Below the pieces are notes generated by a model that saw only the letters and a list, made by a program, of their open reading frames with translations, was not told the origin of the DNA and searched no databases. A stretch of 41,813 bases of DNA. Origin: Flavobacteriales bacterium. GTDB taxonomy: Bacteria > Bacteroidota > Bacteroidia > Flavobacteriales_D > Parvicellaceae. The stretch lies in contig JAGXIB010000094.1 of NCBI GenBank assembly GCA_024635865.1, positions 1 through 41,813 on the forward strand, read 5' to 3'. Shown piece after piece: positions 1-8,321 of this stretch. Position 1 is the stretch's first letter. Every line of letters begins with the position of its first letter. Position numbers and translations under genes: made by a program.

Positions 1-408
1 CCATATACTGCGCAAGTTGCTCCGAGTAACTCAGCTCAAATTGGTTCATCTGATGGAACAACAAAAGGAAATCCATTTGGAGCTAGAATGCCTGGAACTT
101 TTAGGGCTAACATGCAGTTGGATAAAAACATTACGCTAAGATTTGGTGAAGACAAGAAAAAATCTGCAAATATGAATATCTATTTATGGGTAACTAACTT
201 ATTTAACACATTAAATATATCACAAGTATATCGTGCAACAGGTAACCCTGGAGATGACGGATTCTTAAATGCAGCAAATTCACAAACAATTATTCAGCAG
301 CAAAATGATGCTCAATCATTCAGATACTACTATGCCTTAAAGGCAAATGACCCTTACAATTTTGGGGTTCCTAGACAAATTAGATTAGGAGTAAAAGTTG
401 ACTTTTAA
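1..408 (+). CDS. TonB-dependent outer-membrane receptor, C-terminal end (partial)
   Basis: The frame is open from the first base of the window, so this is the tail (about 135 residues) of a longer gene. It has the alternating polar/aromatic pattern of the last strands of an outer-membrane beta-barrel and ends in VPRQIRLGVKVDF, a typical terminal strand with C-terminal Phe. The stretch NIYLWVTNLFNTLNI resembles the 'V.NLFN' strand of TonB-dependent receptors of the carboxypeptidase-regulatory-domain/plug class. It lies 27 bases upstream of a very large secreted protein, which is followed by a PorV/PorQ-like barrel, so the three are probably co-transcribed. The substrate and the N-terminal plug cannot be judged from this fragment. 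Confidence 0.75.
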   Translation, partial: PYTAQVAPSNSAQIGSSDGTTKGNPFGARMPGTFRANMQLDKNITLRFGEDKKKSANMNIYLWVTNLFNTLNISQVYRATGNPGDDGFLNAANSQTIIQQQNDAQSFRYYYALKANDPYNFGVPRQIRLGVKVDF

Positions 409-435
409 ATTAAGACATTTTAATTCATTACAATT

Positions 436-3400
436 ATGAAAAATAAAATAAATATTATTTCACTCTTTATAGGGTTTTTCGCAATATCTAGTTCAGTTTC
501 TGCAATAGATTATATTGGTGCAAAATCTTCAAAGAAAAATTCTTTTAAAGCTAAAGCCGCTGGTTGTGTGCAAGCTGAAACAAGGTTCACTATGACCTAC
601 AATAATGTTAGTGGATTAATAGAAACCGGTGGGACAATGTGGCAAGATAGAGCCAACGGTTTACCAGCATATGAGGTTCCTAAAAACTCTGGTGAGTTTT
701 TGATCTTTAGTGGTGCTCTTTGGGTTGGTGGAGAAGATGTAAATGGACAGCTAAAACTTGCAGCAATGAAATTTGGGTCTGATGGAAATGATTTTTGGAC
801 AGGTCCATTATCAGTGACTCCAAACACTGGTAATCCTGCTATAGGTAGAAAAGATTTCGGTGCAGCAACAATTGACGGACAAACATGTACAAATTATGAT
901 AAGTTTTATATTACAGAACGTACTGAAATACTTGAATTTAATGGTTGGTTTGAAACACCAGATGCAGATAAAGATGCGGACTTTCCTGGATATTCAATTC
1001 CAGCAAGTATACTAAACTGGCCTGCACATGGAGATTTAGGTAAATTTCAAGACTTTTATTTAGCCCCTTTTTACGATAGAGATGGAGACGGTGTATATAA
1101 CCCTGGTAATGGTGACTACCCTTGGTATGATCTAAAAAAAGAAGTTGATTGTAGAAATGATAGACAAATAACACTGTATGGAGATTATAACATGTGGTGG
1201 GTATTTAATGATAAAGGAGATATACATACAGAGAGTGGTGGAGAACCAATAGGAATGGAGATTAGAGGTCAAGCATTTTCATTTGCAACTACAGATGAAG
1301 TAAATAACATGACGTTTTATAACTATGAATTAATCAACAGATCTACTCAAACATTAACAAACACCTTCTTTGCTTTTTATACAGATGCAGATGTTGGCTG
1401 TGCAGGTAATGATTATGTCGGGTGTGATATTCAAAGAGGTTTAGCCTTTACTTATAACAAATACGATAATGATGGGGCTAACCCAGGACAAATTGCTTGT
1501 GCTACTCCACTTGACGCATCAAAAGTACCTTCAGCAATAGGAATTGATTTTTTTGAGGGTCCATATCAAGATAATGACGGTAAAGACAATCCATTAACAA
1601 CAGATGTTTCTTTAGCATTGGCAGAAGATGGAATTCCTTATAAAGGTTTAGGGATTGGATATGGAGATGGTGTTATAGATAACGAACGTTTTGGAATGCG
1701 AGAATTTGCATACTACAATAATGCTCAAGGAAACCAAGGAGATCCTGTATCAGGAAGTCCAACACAGTTTTACAATTATATGCAAGGTTTATGGGCAGAT
1801 GGATCACCTTACTTCTTTGGTGGATCAGGATATTCAGGTCAACCTGGTGTATCAACTGTTGAAACAAACTATATAATGTTTGGAAATACCGATCCATTTA
1901 ATTGGGCTACAAATGGAATACAACCTCCGACTTTAGGACCAGATGGATGGACTGAATTTGCACTGTCAAATCCAGATGATGATAAAAGAATGGTACAATC
2001 AGCAGGACCTTTTACATTAGAGCCAGGAGCTGTTAATAATATTACAGTGGGAGCAATATATTCAAGAGCTCAAAATGGAAATGCATTTCAATCAGTAATT
2101 GAAATGAGAACAGCAGATGATAAAGCACAAGCTTTATTTGATAACTGTTTTAGAATATTAGATGGGCCAGATGCTCCAGATGTTACTATACAAGAAATGG
2201 ATAAAACCATCATACTTTATTTGAGTAACCCAAGCAACAGTAATAACTTTAATGAACTATACTCTGAAAAAGATCCTGTAATAGAGGCCTTAGGATTTAC
2301 TGACGATAAGTACAAATTCCAAGGATATAAAATATATCAAATGTCATCTGAAGAGTCAAGTGTTGGTGATCTAGATAATCCAGATTTAGCTAGACTTGTT
2401 GGACAGTGTGACATTAAAGATAATGTTGCTAATTTGATTAACTATGAAAAAGACCCAACACTAGGACTTACAACTCCAGAATTGATGGTTACAGCAACAA
2501 ATGATGGTATCTACCATACCATAAAAATAACAGAAGATTTATTTTCACAAGGGGATCCTAGATTAGTAAACCACAAAAAATACTATTACCTAGCAGTAGC
2601 TTACGGATATAACAATTATCAAAATTATGATGTTGGATCAGGTTCTGGACAAAATAAACCATATTTTCAAGGTAGAAAAAGTCCAATTGGATCTATAAAC
2701 GCTGTGGTTGGGATACCTCATATCCCAACACCTGAGCTATCTGGAACAATAATAAATGCAGAGTATGGTGATGGACCAAAAATAACAAGGGTTGAAGGAA
2801 GAGGAAATGGAGATAATATTATTGATTTAACGGAAGAATCTGTTGATGATATTGTAAATAATATAGTTCCTCCTATAGAAATTACCTATCAGAACAATAG
2901 AGGTCCAATAAAGATAAAGGTTATTGACCCACTTAATGTAAAAGATGGTCAATATGAAATTACATTTGTGAAGGATGGTAATAATCAATTAGATAGTGCC
3001 AGCTGGTTTTTAGTTAGAAACTCAATAGATACTATATATTCAGATGTTACAATAGATTTTAGAAATGAACAAATAATACCTGAGTGGGGTATATCAGTAA
3101 ATATCGTTCAATATATTCACCCAGAAATTACTACGAACTTTACTAGTACTGAATTATTAGAGTCAACAATTGAGTTTATTGATTATGATAATAACTGGTT
3201 CACTGGCGTTAAAGATCAAGATGGGTTAATCTCTGAAAACTGGATAAGATCTGGAGAAGTAAACACTCCAGACCCTACACCTGGAACGCCTGAATGTCAA
3301 GATCCTGTCTTTTTTAATGACTACTTAGAAGGAACAAATCCTATTGACCCTTCACAGGATTTTGAAAAAATATTAGAAGGTACTTGGGCGCCATATATTT

Positions 3401-4611
3401 TAACTGCAGAAGGAAACTGTAATCATGCACCAATTAGTCCTGAAAACTGGAGCTCTAGAGATCAGACAGAACTTAGCGACATAACAAGTGTAGATATAGT
3501 TATAACAAATGATCGAAGTAAGTGGACAAGAGTTCCAGTACTTGAGTCACAAGATAATAGCTCGCTATCTTGGGATGGAAGTACGAGTAAGATGAGAGTT
3601 AAAATGAAGCCTTCTGTTGACAAGTTTGGAAAACCAACAACAAATCCTTCTGGAACAAGTAATAATGCAAACGATGCAAACTTTATATCTGGAGAAGGAA
3701 TGAGCTGGTTCCCAGGTTATGCAATTGACATTCAATCTGGAGAACGTTTAAACATTGCTTTTTCTGAGGATTCTTGGATAGCAAATGAAAACGGAAATGA
3801 TATGATTTTTAATCCTACTAAAAACCAGACAACTCAATTTGTAGACCCTATGAATCCAGCTTCATCAGTCTTGTTTGGAGGAAAACATTATGTTTATATT
3901 TTCAAAAACCTAGACAAAGAGAATAAAATAGTAGGAAATATTGGCGCATATGACAATGGTGCATTCTTCAAAGAAAACATAATAGATAACCAAAGTAGTT
4001 CAACACTAAGAAAAGCATGGAGAGGATGTATGTATGTAGGAATACCATTATTATCAGAAACGGCTTTAGGTTTAAGTGATGAGAATGACCCTTATTCCTA
4101 TATAGAATCAGATGTTAAAATACGTATAAGAGTTGCAAACGATTATGAGCAACATGCTGAAAGTGGACAATATGTAAATGACGGTCCTGGAACATCAACA
4201 AATGGGTGGTATAACAAATACTCTTTTGACATGGACGATATCGCTACTCAAACTCAAGCAGATGTAACCGATAGTATTAAAGACAGCATCATGAATTTAA
4301 TTAATGTTGTACCTAATCCATATTATGCTTATTCTAATTATGAGACGAATAGGTTAGACAATAGAATTAAAATAGTTAACCTACCAGATGAATGTACTAT
4401 AAAAATCTACACTGTATCAGGAACTTTAGTTAGAACCTTTACAAAAGATGATAGTAGAGTTACATCAATTGACTGGGACTTAACAAACGGTGCAGGGATA
4501 CCAATTGCAGGAGGTTTATACTTAATACATGTAGATGTGCCTAGTATAGATAGAGAAAGAATTTTAAAATGGTTTGGTGTGATAAGACCTCCAGATTTGA
4601 AAAACTTCTAA
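436..4611 (+). CDS. Large secreted protein with T9SS/FlgD-like C-terminal domain
   Basis: 1391 residues. A signal peptide is visible at residues 1-23 (MKNKINIISLFIGF..., cleavage after SVSA). The body is rich in Asp, Asn, Gly and aromatic residues, with acidic loops such as DRDGDGVYNPGNGD (about residues 215-228) that could bind calcium. The last ~90 residues (from NVVPNPYYAYSNYE) contain IKIYTVSGTLVRTF and end in a WD.TN..G.P...G.Y-type segment, a FlgD-Ig/T9SS sorting-like domain. This suggests outer-membrane translocation by type IX secretion. The internal sequence gives no enzymatic signature. The downstream PorV/PorQ-like gene and upstream receptor support an outer-membrane assembly, whose function I cannot name. 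Confidence 0.8.
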   Translation: MKNKINIISLFIGFFAISSSVSAIDYIGAKSSKKNSFKAKAAGCVQAETRFTMTYNNVSGLIETGGTMWQDRANGLPAYEVPKNSGEFLIFSGALWVGGEDVNGQLKLAAMKFGSDGNDFWTGPLSVTPNTGNPAIGRKDFGAATIDGQTCTNYDKFYITERTEILEFNGWFETPDADKDADFPGYSIPASILNWPAHGDLGKFQDFYLAPFYDRDGDGVYNPGNGDYPWYDLKKEVDCRNDRQITLYGDYNMWWVFNDKGDIHTESGGEPIGMEIRGQAFSFATTDEVNNMTFYNYELINRSTQTLTNTFFAFYTDADVGCAGNDYVGCDIQRGLAFTYNKYDNDGANPGQIACATPLDASKVPSAIGIDFFEGPYQDNDGKDNPLTTDVSLALAEDGIPYKGLGIGYGDGVIDNERFGMREFAYYNNAQGNQGDPVSGSPTQFYNYMQGLWADGSPYFFGGSGYSGQPGVSTVETNYIMFGNTDPFNWATNGIQPPTLGPDGWTEFALSNPDDDKRMVQSAGPFTLEPGAVNNITVGAIYSRAQNGNAFQSVIEMRTADDKAQALFDNCFRILDGPDAPDVTIQEMDKTIILYLSNPSNSNNFNELYSEKDPVIEALGFTDDKYKFQGYKIYQMSSEESSVGDLDNPDLARLVGQCDIKDNVANLINYEKDPTLGLTTPELMVTATNDGIYHTIKITEDLFSQGDPRLVNHKKYYYLAVAYGYNNYQNYDVGSGSGQNKPYFQGRKSPIGSINAVVGIPHIPTPELSGTIINAEYGDGPKITRVEGRGNGDNIIDLTEESVDDIVNNIVPPIEITYQNNRGPIKIKVIDPLNVKDGQYEITFVKDGNNQLDSASWFLVRNSIDTIYSDVTIDFRNEQIIPEWGISVNIVQYIHPEITTNFTSTELLESTIEFIDYDNNWFTGVKDQDGLISENWIRSGEVNTPDPTPGTPECQDPVFFNDYLEGTNPIDPSQDFEKILEGTWAPYILTAEGNCNHAPISPENWSSRDQTELSDITSVDIVITNDRSKWTRVPVLESQDNSSLSWDGSTSKMRVKMKPSVDKFGKPTTNPSGTSNNANDANFISGEGMSWFPGYAIDIQSGERLNIAFSEDSWIANENGNDMIFNPTKNQTTQFVDPMNPASSVLFGGKHYVYIFKNLDKENKIVGNIGAYDNGAFFKENIIDNQSSSTLRKAWRGCMYVGIPLLSETALGLSDENDPYSYIESDVKIRIRVANDYEQHAESGQYVNDGPGTSTNGWYNKYSFDMDDIATQTQADVTDSIKDSIMNLINVVPNPYYAYSNYETNRLDNRIKIVNLPDECTIKIYTVSGTLVRTFTKDDSRVTSIDWDLTNGAGIPIAGGLYLIHVDVPSIDRERILKWFGVIRPPDLKNF

Positions 4612-4642
4612 GATCAAAGTATACTAATTAAAAAAAAAGAAA

Positions 4643-5707
4643 ATGAATTTATATCACTATATATCTAAAAGTATTTTGCTTGGAAGTGCATTAGCAATAT
4701 CATCCGTTTCTTTTGGAGGAAATGAAGATAGAGCTGGTTCTGCTGGCGCATCCGAACTGTTAATAAATCCATGGGCAAGAAGTTCTGCTTGGGCTGACGC
4801 TGGAGTATCTTCTGTAACGGGTTTAGAAGCAATGTTTGTAAATGTTGCAGGGTTATCTTATGCAGATAAAACCGAAATAATGTTTACCAATACGAATTGG
4901 CTTAGTAAATTAGCAGATATCTCTGTAAATAATTTCGGTTTGGCTCAGAGAATTGGTGAAACATCTGTTTTAGGAATCTCTTTTATGAGTATGAATTTTG
5001 GTGAAATTCCTATTACAACAACAGAATTACCTGAAGGTGGTATTGGTACATTTAATCCAAGATATAGTAATATTAATTTGGCATACTCTAAACAATTTTC
5101 TAGTTCAATATCTGGAGGTTTAAATGTTAAGCTAGTAAATCAAGCAATAAGTAACATAAAAGCTTCTGGTGTTGCATTTGATGCTGGAGTTAGATACATC
5201 ACTGGTGAAAATGATAACATTAAGTTTGCAATAAGCTTAAAGAATGTTGGAGCACCAATGTCTTTTTCTGGAGATGGTTTAAGCTTAGATATCTTAAATA
5301 CAAGTACTGGAAACACTATAGCAATGGTGCAGAGAGTAAGTGATTTTGAATTACCATCTTTACTAAGTATAGGTGCATCTTACGATTTCTTGTTTAATGA
5401 GAACAATACACTTACAATAGCAGGTGCTTTTACCTCAAACTCATTTACAAAAGATCAATTTAGAGCCGGTGCAAACTACACATTATCGAGTAGTAAAGCA
5501 ATATTTACGATGAGTACTGGATATGTTTTTGAAAAAGCAATATTCGATAAGGAACTTAGAACATCTGCTTTAACAGGTCTAACTGCAGGAATTTCTGTAG
5601 ACTTTCCCGTAGGAAAATCGAAATCACCGATAGGTATAGACTATGCCTATAGGGCGTCAGTTTTTGGAGGAGTTCATACCATAGGAGCTAGAATAAATAT
5701 TAAATAA
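4643..5707 (+). CDS. PorV/PorQ-family outer-membrane protein
   Basis: 354 residues with a signal peptide (residues 1 to about 25, MNLYHYISKSILLGS...). The mature N-terminus contains GASELLINPWARSSAWADAG followed by EAMFVNVAGLSY. This is the hallmark opening of PorV/PorQ proteins, FadL-like barrels that work with the type IX secretion machinery by shuttling or retaining cargo at the outer membrane. The remainder is regular beta-strand pattern, ending in a barrel strand (GGVHTIGARINIK). It starts 31 bases after the 1391-residue secreted protein and so probably serves that cargo. It looks like one of the several PorV-like paralogues common in Bacteroidota rather than clearly the canonical PorV. 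Confidence 0.85.
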   Translation: MNLYHYISKSILLGSALAISSVSFGGNEDRAGSAGASELLINPWARSSAWADAGVSSVTGLEAMFVNVAGLSYADKTEIMFTNTNWLSKLADISVNNFGLAQRIGETSVLGISFMSMNFGEIPITTTELPEGGIGTFNPRYSNINLAYSKQFSSSISGGLNVKLVNQAISNIKASGVAFDAGVRYITGENDNIKFAISLKNVGAPMSFSGDGLSLDILNTSTGNTIAMVQRVSDFELPSLLSIGASYDFLFNENNTLTIAGAFTSNSFTKDQFRAGANYTLSSSKAIFTMSTGYVFEKAIFDKELRTSALTGLTAGISVDFPVGKSKSPIGIDYAYRASVFGGVHTIGARINIK

Positions 5708-5733
5708 ATATCAAAAACACATATAAAGCATTT

Positions 5734-5765
5734 AAAGAGAGTCTGTAGAAATACAGATTCTCTTT
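5734..5765 (+). terminator. Hairpin after the PorV/PorQ-like gene
   Basis: A 14-bp stem (AAAGAGAGTCTGTA / TACAGATTCTCTTT, one G-U pair) closes a GAAA tetraloop 26 bases after the stop at 5707. The T-tract after it is weak (CTAGTTTTAG). It probably ends the outer-membrane operon and insulates greA. Confidence 0.65.
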
Positions 5766-5797
5766 CTAGTTTTAGCACATTACCAATAAAATAAATT

Positions 5798-6271
5798 ATG
5801 TCAAAAATTGATTATTTTACTGAAGAAGGTCTACAAAAACTAAAAGATGAAGTTAATTTTTTAGAACGAGTAGAACGCCCAAGGATATCAAAAGATATTG
5901 GAGAAGCAATAGACAAAGGTGACTTATCTGAAAATGCTGAATACCATGCTTCAAAAGAAGAACAAGGGCTAATGGAAACAAGGTTATCTAAATTAAAAAA
6001 TCAACTTGCAAATGCAAGAGTAATAGATGACTCTAAAATTGATAAATCAAGAGCACTAATATTATCTATAGTTACGATTAGGAATGTGAAAAATGGAATG
6101 GAATTAACCTATACATTAGTAGCAGAACAAGAAGCGGATTTAAAGCTAAAAAGAATCTCTATTAACTCTCCTATAGGAAAAGGATTAATGGGAAAGTCAC
6201 TTGGTGATATTGCAGAAATCAAAACACCAGGAGGAACTATAGAATTCGAAATTATAGACATCACCAGATAA
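5798..6271 (+). CDS. greA: Transcription elongation factor GreA
   Basis: 157 residues, the usual GreA length. The N-terminal coiled coil covers roughly residues 8-75 and carries the tip motif KGDLSENAEYHASKEEQ. Acidic residues D42 and E45 correspond to the pair that stabilises the catalytic Mg ion when the coiled coil enters the RNA polymerase secondary channel. The C-terminal FKBP-like domain (about 80-157) has the conserved SPIGKGLMGKSLGD segment. GreA rescues backtracked polymerase by stimulating transcript cleavage. It overlaps the HIT gene by one base (TAATG), indicating coupled translation. A TAGTTTTA sequence at about 5766-5773 resembles a -7 element but is imperfect. Confidence 0.96.
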   Translation: MSKIDYFTEEGLQKLKDEVNFLERVERPRISKDIGEAIDKGDLSENAEYHASKEEQGLMETRLSKLKNQLANARVIDDSKIDKSRALILSIVTIRNVKNGMELTYTLVAEQEADLKLKRISINSPIGKGLMGKSLGDIAEIKTPGGTIEFEIIDITR

Positions 6272-6666
6272 TGTCAACTCTATTCTCAAAAATAATAAAA
6301 GGGGAAATACCTAGTTATAAAATTGCTGAAAACGAATATTGTTATGCCTTTTTAGATATAAACCCATTACAACAGGGGCATACACTTGTTGTACCAAAAG
6401 TCCAAACAGATTATATCTTTGATTTAGATGATAACCAATTAAAAGAGTTAATTACCTTTTCAAAAAAAATAGCAAAAGCTATTGAAGAAACAATTGAATG
6501 TGAAAGAATAGGTCTAACAGTAATAGGGTTAGAAGTTCCTCATGCACACATACACTTGATCCCAATAAGAGGATTAGATGATATGAACTTCTCTAAAAAA
6601 AAATTAGAACTAACTACTGAAGAATTTGAATCCATTGCGAAAAAAATTAGCGCAAAAGTTATTTAG
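6271..6666 (+). CDS. HIT-family nucleotide hydrolase/transferase
   Basis: 131 residues with the histidine-triad motif HAHIHLIP (H91, H93, H95); the central His is the nucleophile in this superfamily. The N-terminus ([19 protein letters not shown]) and [16 protein letters not shown] match the bacterial Hint/HinT-like branch, which hydrolyses phosphoramidates of nucleotides. It follows greA with a one-base overlap, an arrangement often seen in Bacteroidota. Its end overlaps the convergently transcribed ruvC by 8 bases. Physiological substrate unknown. Confidence 0.92.
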   Translation: MSTLFSKIIKGEIPSYKIAENEYCYAFLDINPLQQGHTLVVPKVQTDYIFDLDDNQLKELITFSKKIAKAIEETIECERIGLTVIGLEVPHAHIHLIPIRGLDDMNFSKKKLELTTEEFESIAKKISAKVI

Positions 6667-7222
6667 TACGCTTTGGATTTTTCTTTACAAATGACTCCCA
6701 ACTAGAATAAGACTTATCTGAACCACCTTCCATCCTATTCGTTTGGTAATAATGACAAACGGCAGCGGCTAAACCATCAGTAGCATCCAAGTACTTTGGA
6801 ATCTCTTTAAAGTTTAAAATTGTTTTTAGCATATGAGCAACTTGTTCCTTACTAGCATTTCCACTTCCCGTGACCGCTTGTTTTATCTTACGAGGAGCAT
6901 ATTCTGTAATTGGCAAATCTCTCATAAGTACTGCGGCCATTGCAACACCTTGAGCTCTACCAAGTTTAAGCATTGATTGAACATTTTTTCCAAAAAATGG
7001 AGCCTCTATTGCAACTTCATCAGGTAAATATTCATCTACTAAAAAACGAACTTTTTCAAAAATTCTTTTTAATTTTAATTCGTGATTTTCTAACTTTTGA
7101 AGATGAATAACACCAGTACTGATGACACTAAGCTTTGAACCTTTTATCTGAATCAAGCCATAGCCCATTACATTTGTTCCAGGGTCAAGACCAAGTATTA
7201 TTTTATCAACTTTAGACAACAA
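6659..7222 (-). CDS. ruvC: Crossover junction endodeoxyribonuclease RuvC
   Basis: 187 residues. The four acidic catalytic residues of the RuvC resolvase fold are visible: D13 in GLDPGT, E73 in AIEAPFF, and D146/D149 in YLDATDGLA. It resolves Holliday junctions together with RuvAB. There is no ATG at the N-terminus: an in-frame TGA lies at 7225-7223, immediately followed by two TTG codons at 7222 and 7219. Translation therefore begins at TTG, most naturally at 7219 (giving [14 protein letters not shown]). The short Lys/Arg-rich tail is ordinary. It is convergent with and overlaps the HIT gene, and divergent from the membrane gene at 7287. Confidence 0.95.
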   Translation of the reverse strand: MLSKVDKIILGLDPGTNVMGYGLIQIKGSKLSVISTGVIHLQKLENHELKLKRIFEKVRFLVDEYLPDEVAIEAPFFGKNVQSMLKLGRAQGVAMAAVLMRDLPITEYAPRKIKQAVTGSGNASKEQVAHMLKTILNFKEIPKYLDATDGLAAAVCHYYQTNRMEGGSDKSYSSWESFVKKNPKRTK

Positions 7223-7237
7223 TCAAAGAATTTATAG

Positions 7238-7254
7238 TTACTTTACTAAAGTAA
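7238..7254. promoter_or_regulatory. Inverted repeat in the ruvC / 7287 divergent intergenic region
   Basis: TTACTTT-ACT-AAAGTAA: 7-bp perfect arms around a 3-base centre, in the 64-base gap between the divergent starts at 7222 and 7287. It could be an operator or chance in AT-rich DNA; no regulator is encoded next to it. Confidence 0.3.
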
Positions 7255-7286
7255 TACATTTTAAAAAGTTAGAAGGCAGTTTAAGA

Positions 7287-8252
7287 ATGAAATTAAATAA
7301 ATATATAAGCTATTTACTTAAAATAATTTATGGCTTTATAGTCCTTAACTTTATCTATTATACGATTAATTCCGAAGAAAATTTAAATAACTTTAAAAGT
7401 ATAGTAGAAAACCTAGAAGTAAGCTCTTACTTATTGATAAGTATAGTAATTATTCTACAATTTATAAATTGGACAATAGAAGCTATAAAGTTTAGATACA
7501 TCTTAAAAAAAGAGTTAGAAATAACCCTTAAAGATTCAGTAAAAGCAGTCTACATAGGAAATGCTACTAGTTTGTTTACTCCAGATAGAATTGGGAATTT
7601 TATTGGACGTTTTCTCTACTTCAAAAAAGTAAAGAAAACGTTAATCACCTCATCAACATTATTAGGGAACTTTGCTCAACTAATTACGACTCTTACTTTT
7701 GCATTATTAAGTAGTATCTTAATCTTGAATGTAAAAACAGCAATTAAACTACCACTCATAAACCATAATATAATATTAATATTCACTGGATTATTGTTAT
7801 CTTTTTTTATTTACCTCTACTTTAATCCTAAATATTATTTAAAATTAATTTATAAAATCAAATGGATAAGAAAACATAAAGATTCTATAAATTATCTGCA
7901 AAACTTTAATAAAAAGGAATCAATTATTATCCTATTGTATGGCTATGCAAGATATCTTATCTTTATTCTTCAGTTCTACCTTTTATTAAATGCATTTGGT
8001 TTGTCAATTTCAATATTGGAAACCTTAATTTTTTCTGGCTTACTCTATTTATTTACCACTCTAATTCCTTCACCATTCATGGGAAATTTAGGCACTAGAG
8101 AATACATGAGTATTATTTTGCTAAGTGGATATAAATATCCAGAAATTGCATTGTTAGCCTCATTAAGTATTTGGGTAGTAAATATTGCTATCCCCTCTTT
8201 AATTGGTAGTTATTTTTTATTAAATATGAACAAGAACAAAACACAAGTGTAA
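7287..8252 (+). CDS. Lysylphosphatidylglycerol-synthase-TM / flippase-like membrane protein
   Basis: 321 residues, almost entirely hydrophobic, with about eight predicted membrane helices (for example near residues 8-26, 50-66, 125-147, 160-177 and 210-235). The segment YIGNATSLFTPDRIGNFIGR is characteristic of the UPF0104/LPG_synthase_TM (PF03706) superfamily. Members include the flippase half of MprF and AglD/YbhN-like proteins, which act on lipids or lipid-linked glycans. No soluble aminoacyl-transferase domain is present. The start is ATG, with an AGAAGG Shine-Dalgarno-like sequence 10 bases upstream, unusually good for this organism. Glycosyltransferase and MuiA-like genes follow, suggesting an envelope role; the exact substrate is unknown. 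Confidence 0.8.
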   Translation: MKLNKYISYLLKIIYGFIVLNFIYYTINSEENLNNFKSIVENLEVSSYLLISIVIILQFINWTIEAIKFRYILKKELEITLKDSVKAVYIGNATSLFTPDRIGNFIGRFLYFKKVKKTLITSSTLLGNFAQLITTLTFALLSSILILNVKTAIKLPLINHNIILIFTGLLLSFFIYLYFNPKYYLKLIYKIKWIRKHKDSINYLQNFNKKESIIILLYGYARYLIFILQFYLLLNAFGLSISILETLIFSGLLYLFTTLIPSPFMGNLGTREYMSIILLSGYKYPEIALLASLSIWVVNIAIPSLIGSYFLLNMNKNKTQV

Positions 8253-8321
8253 TAGATAACCATAACAAAAGACTACGATCAGTTGTTCAAGACTAAGAAT
8301 AGGATAACTAAAATAAAAATT

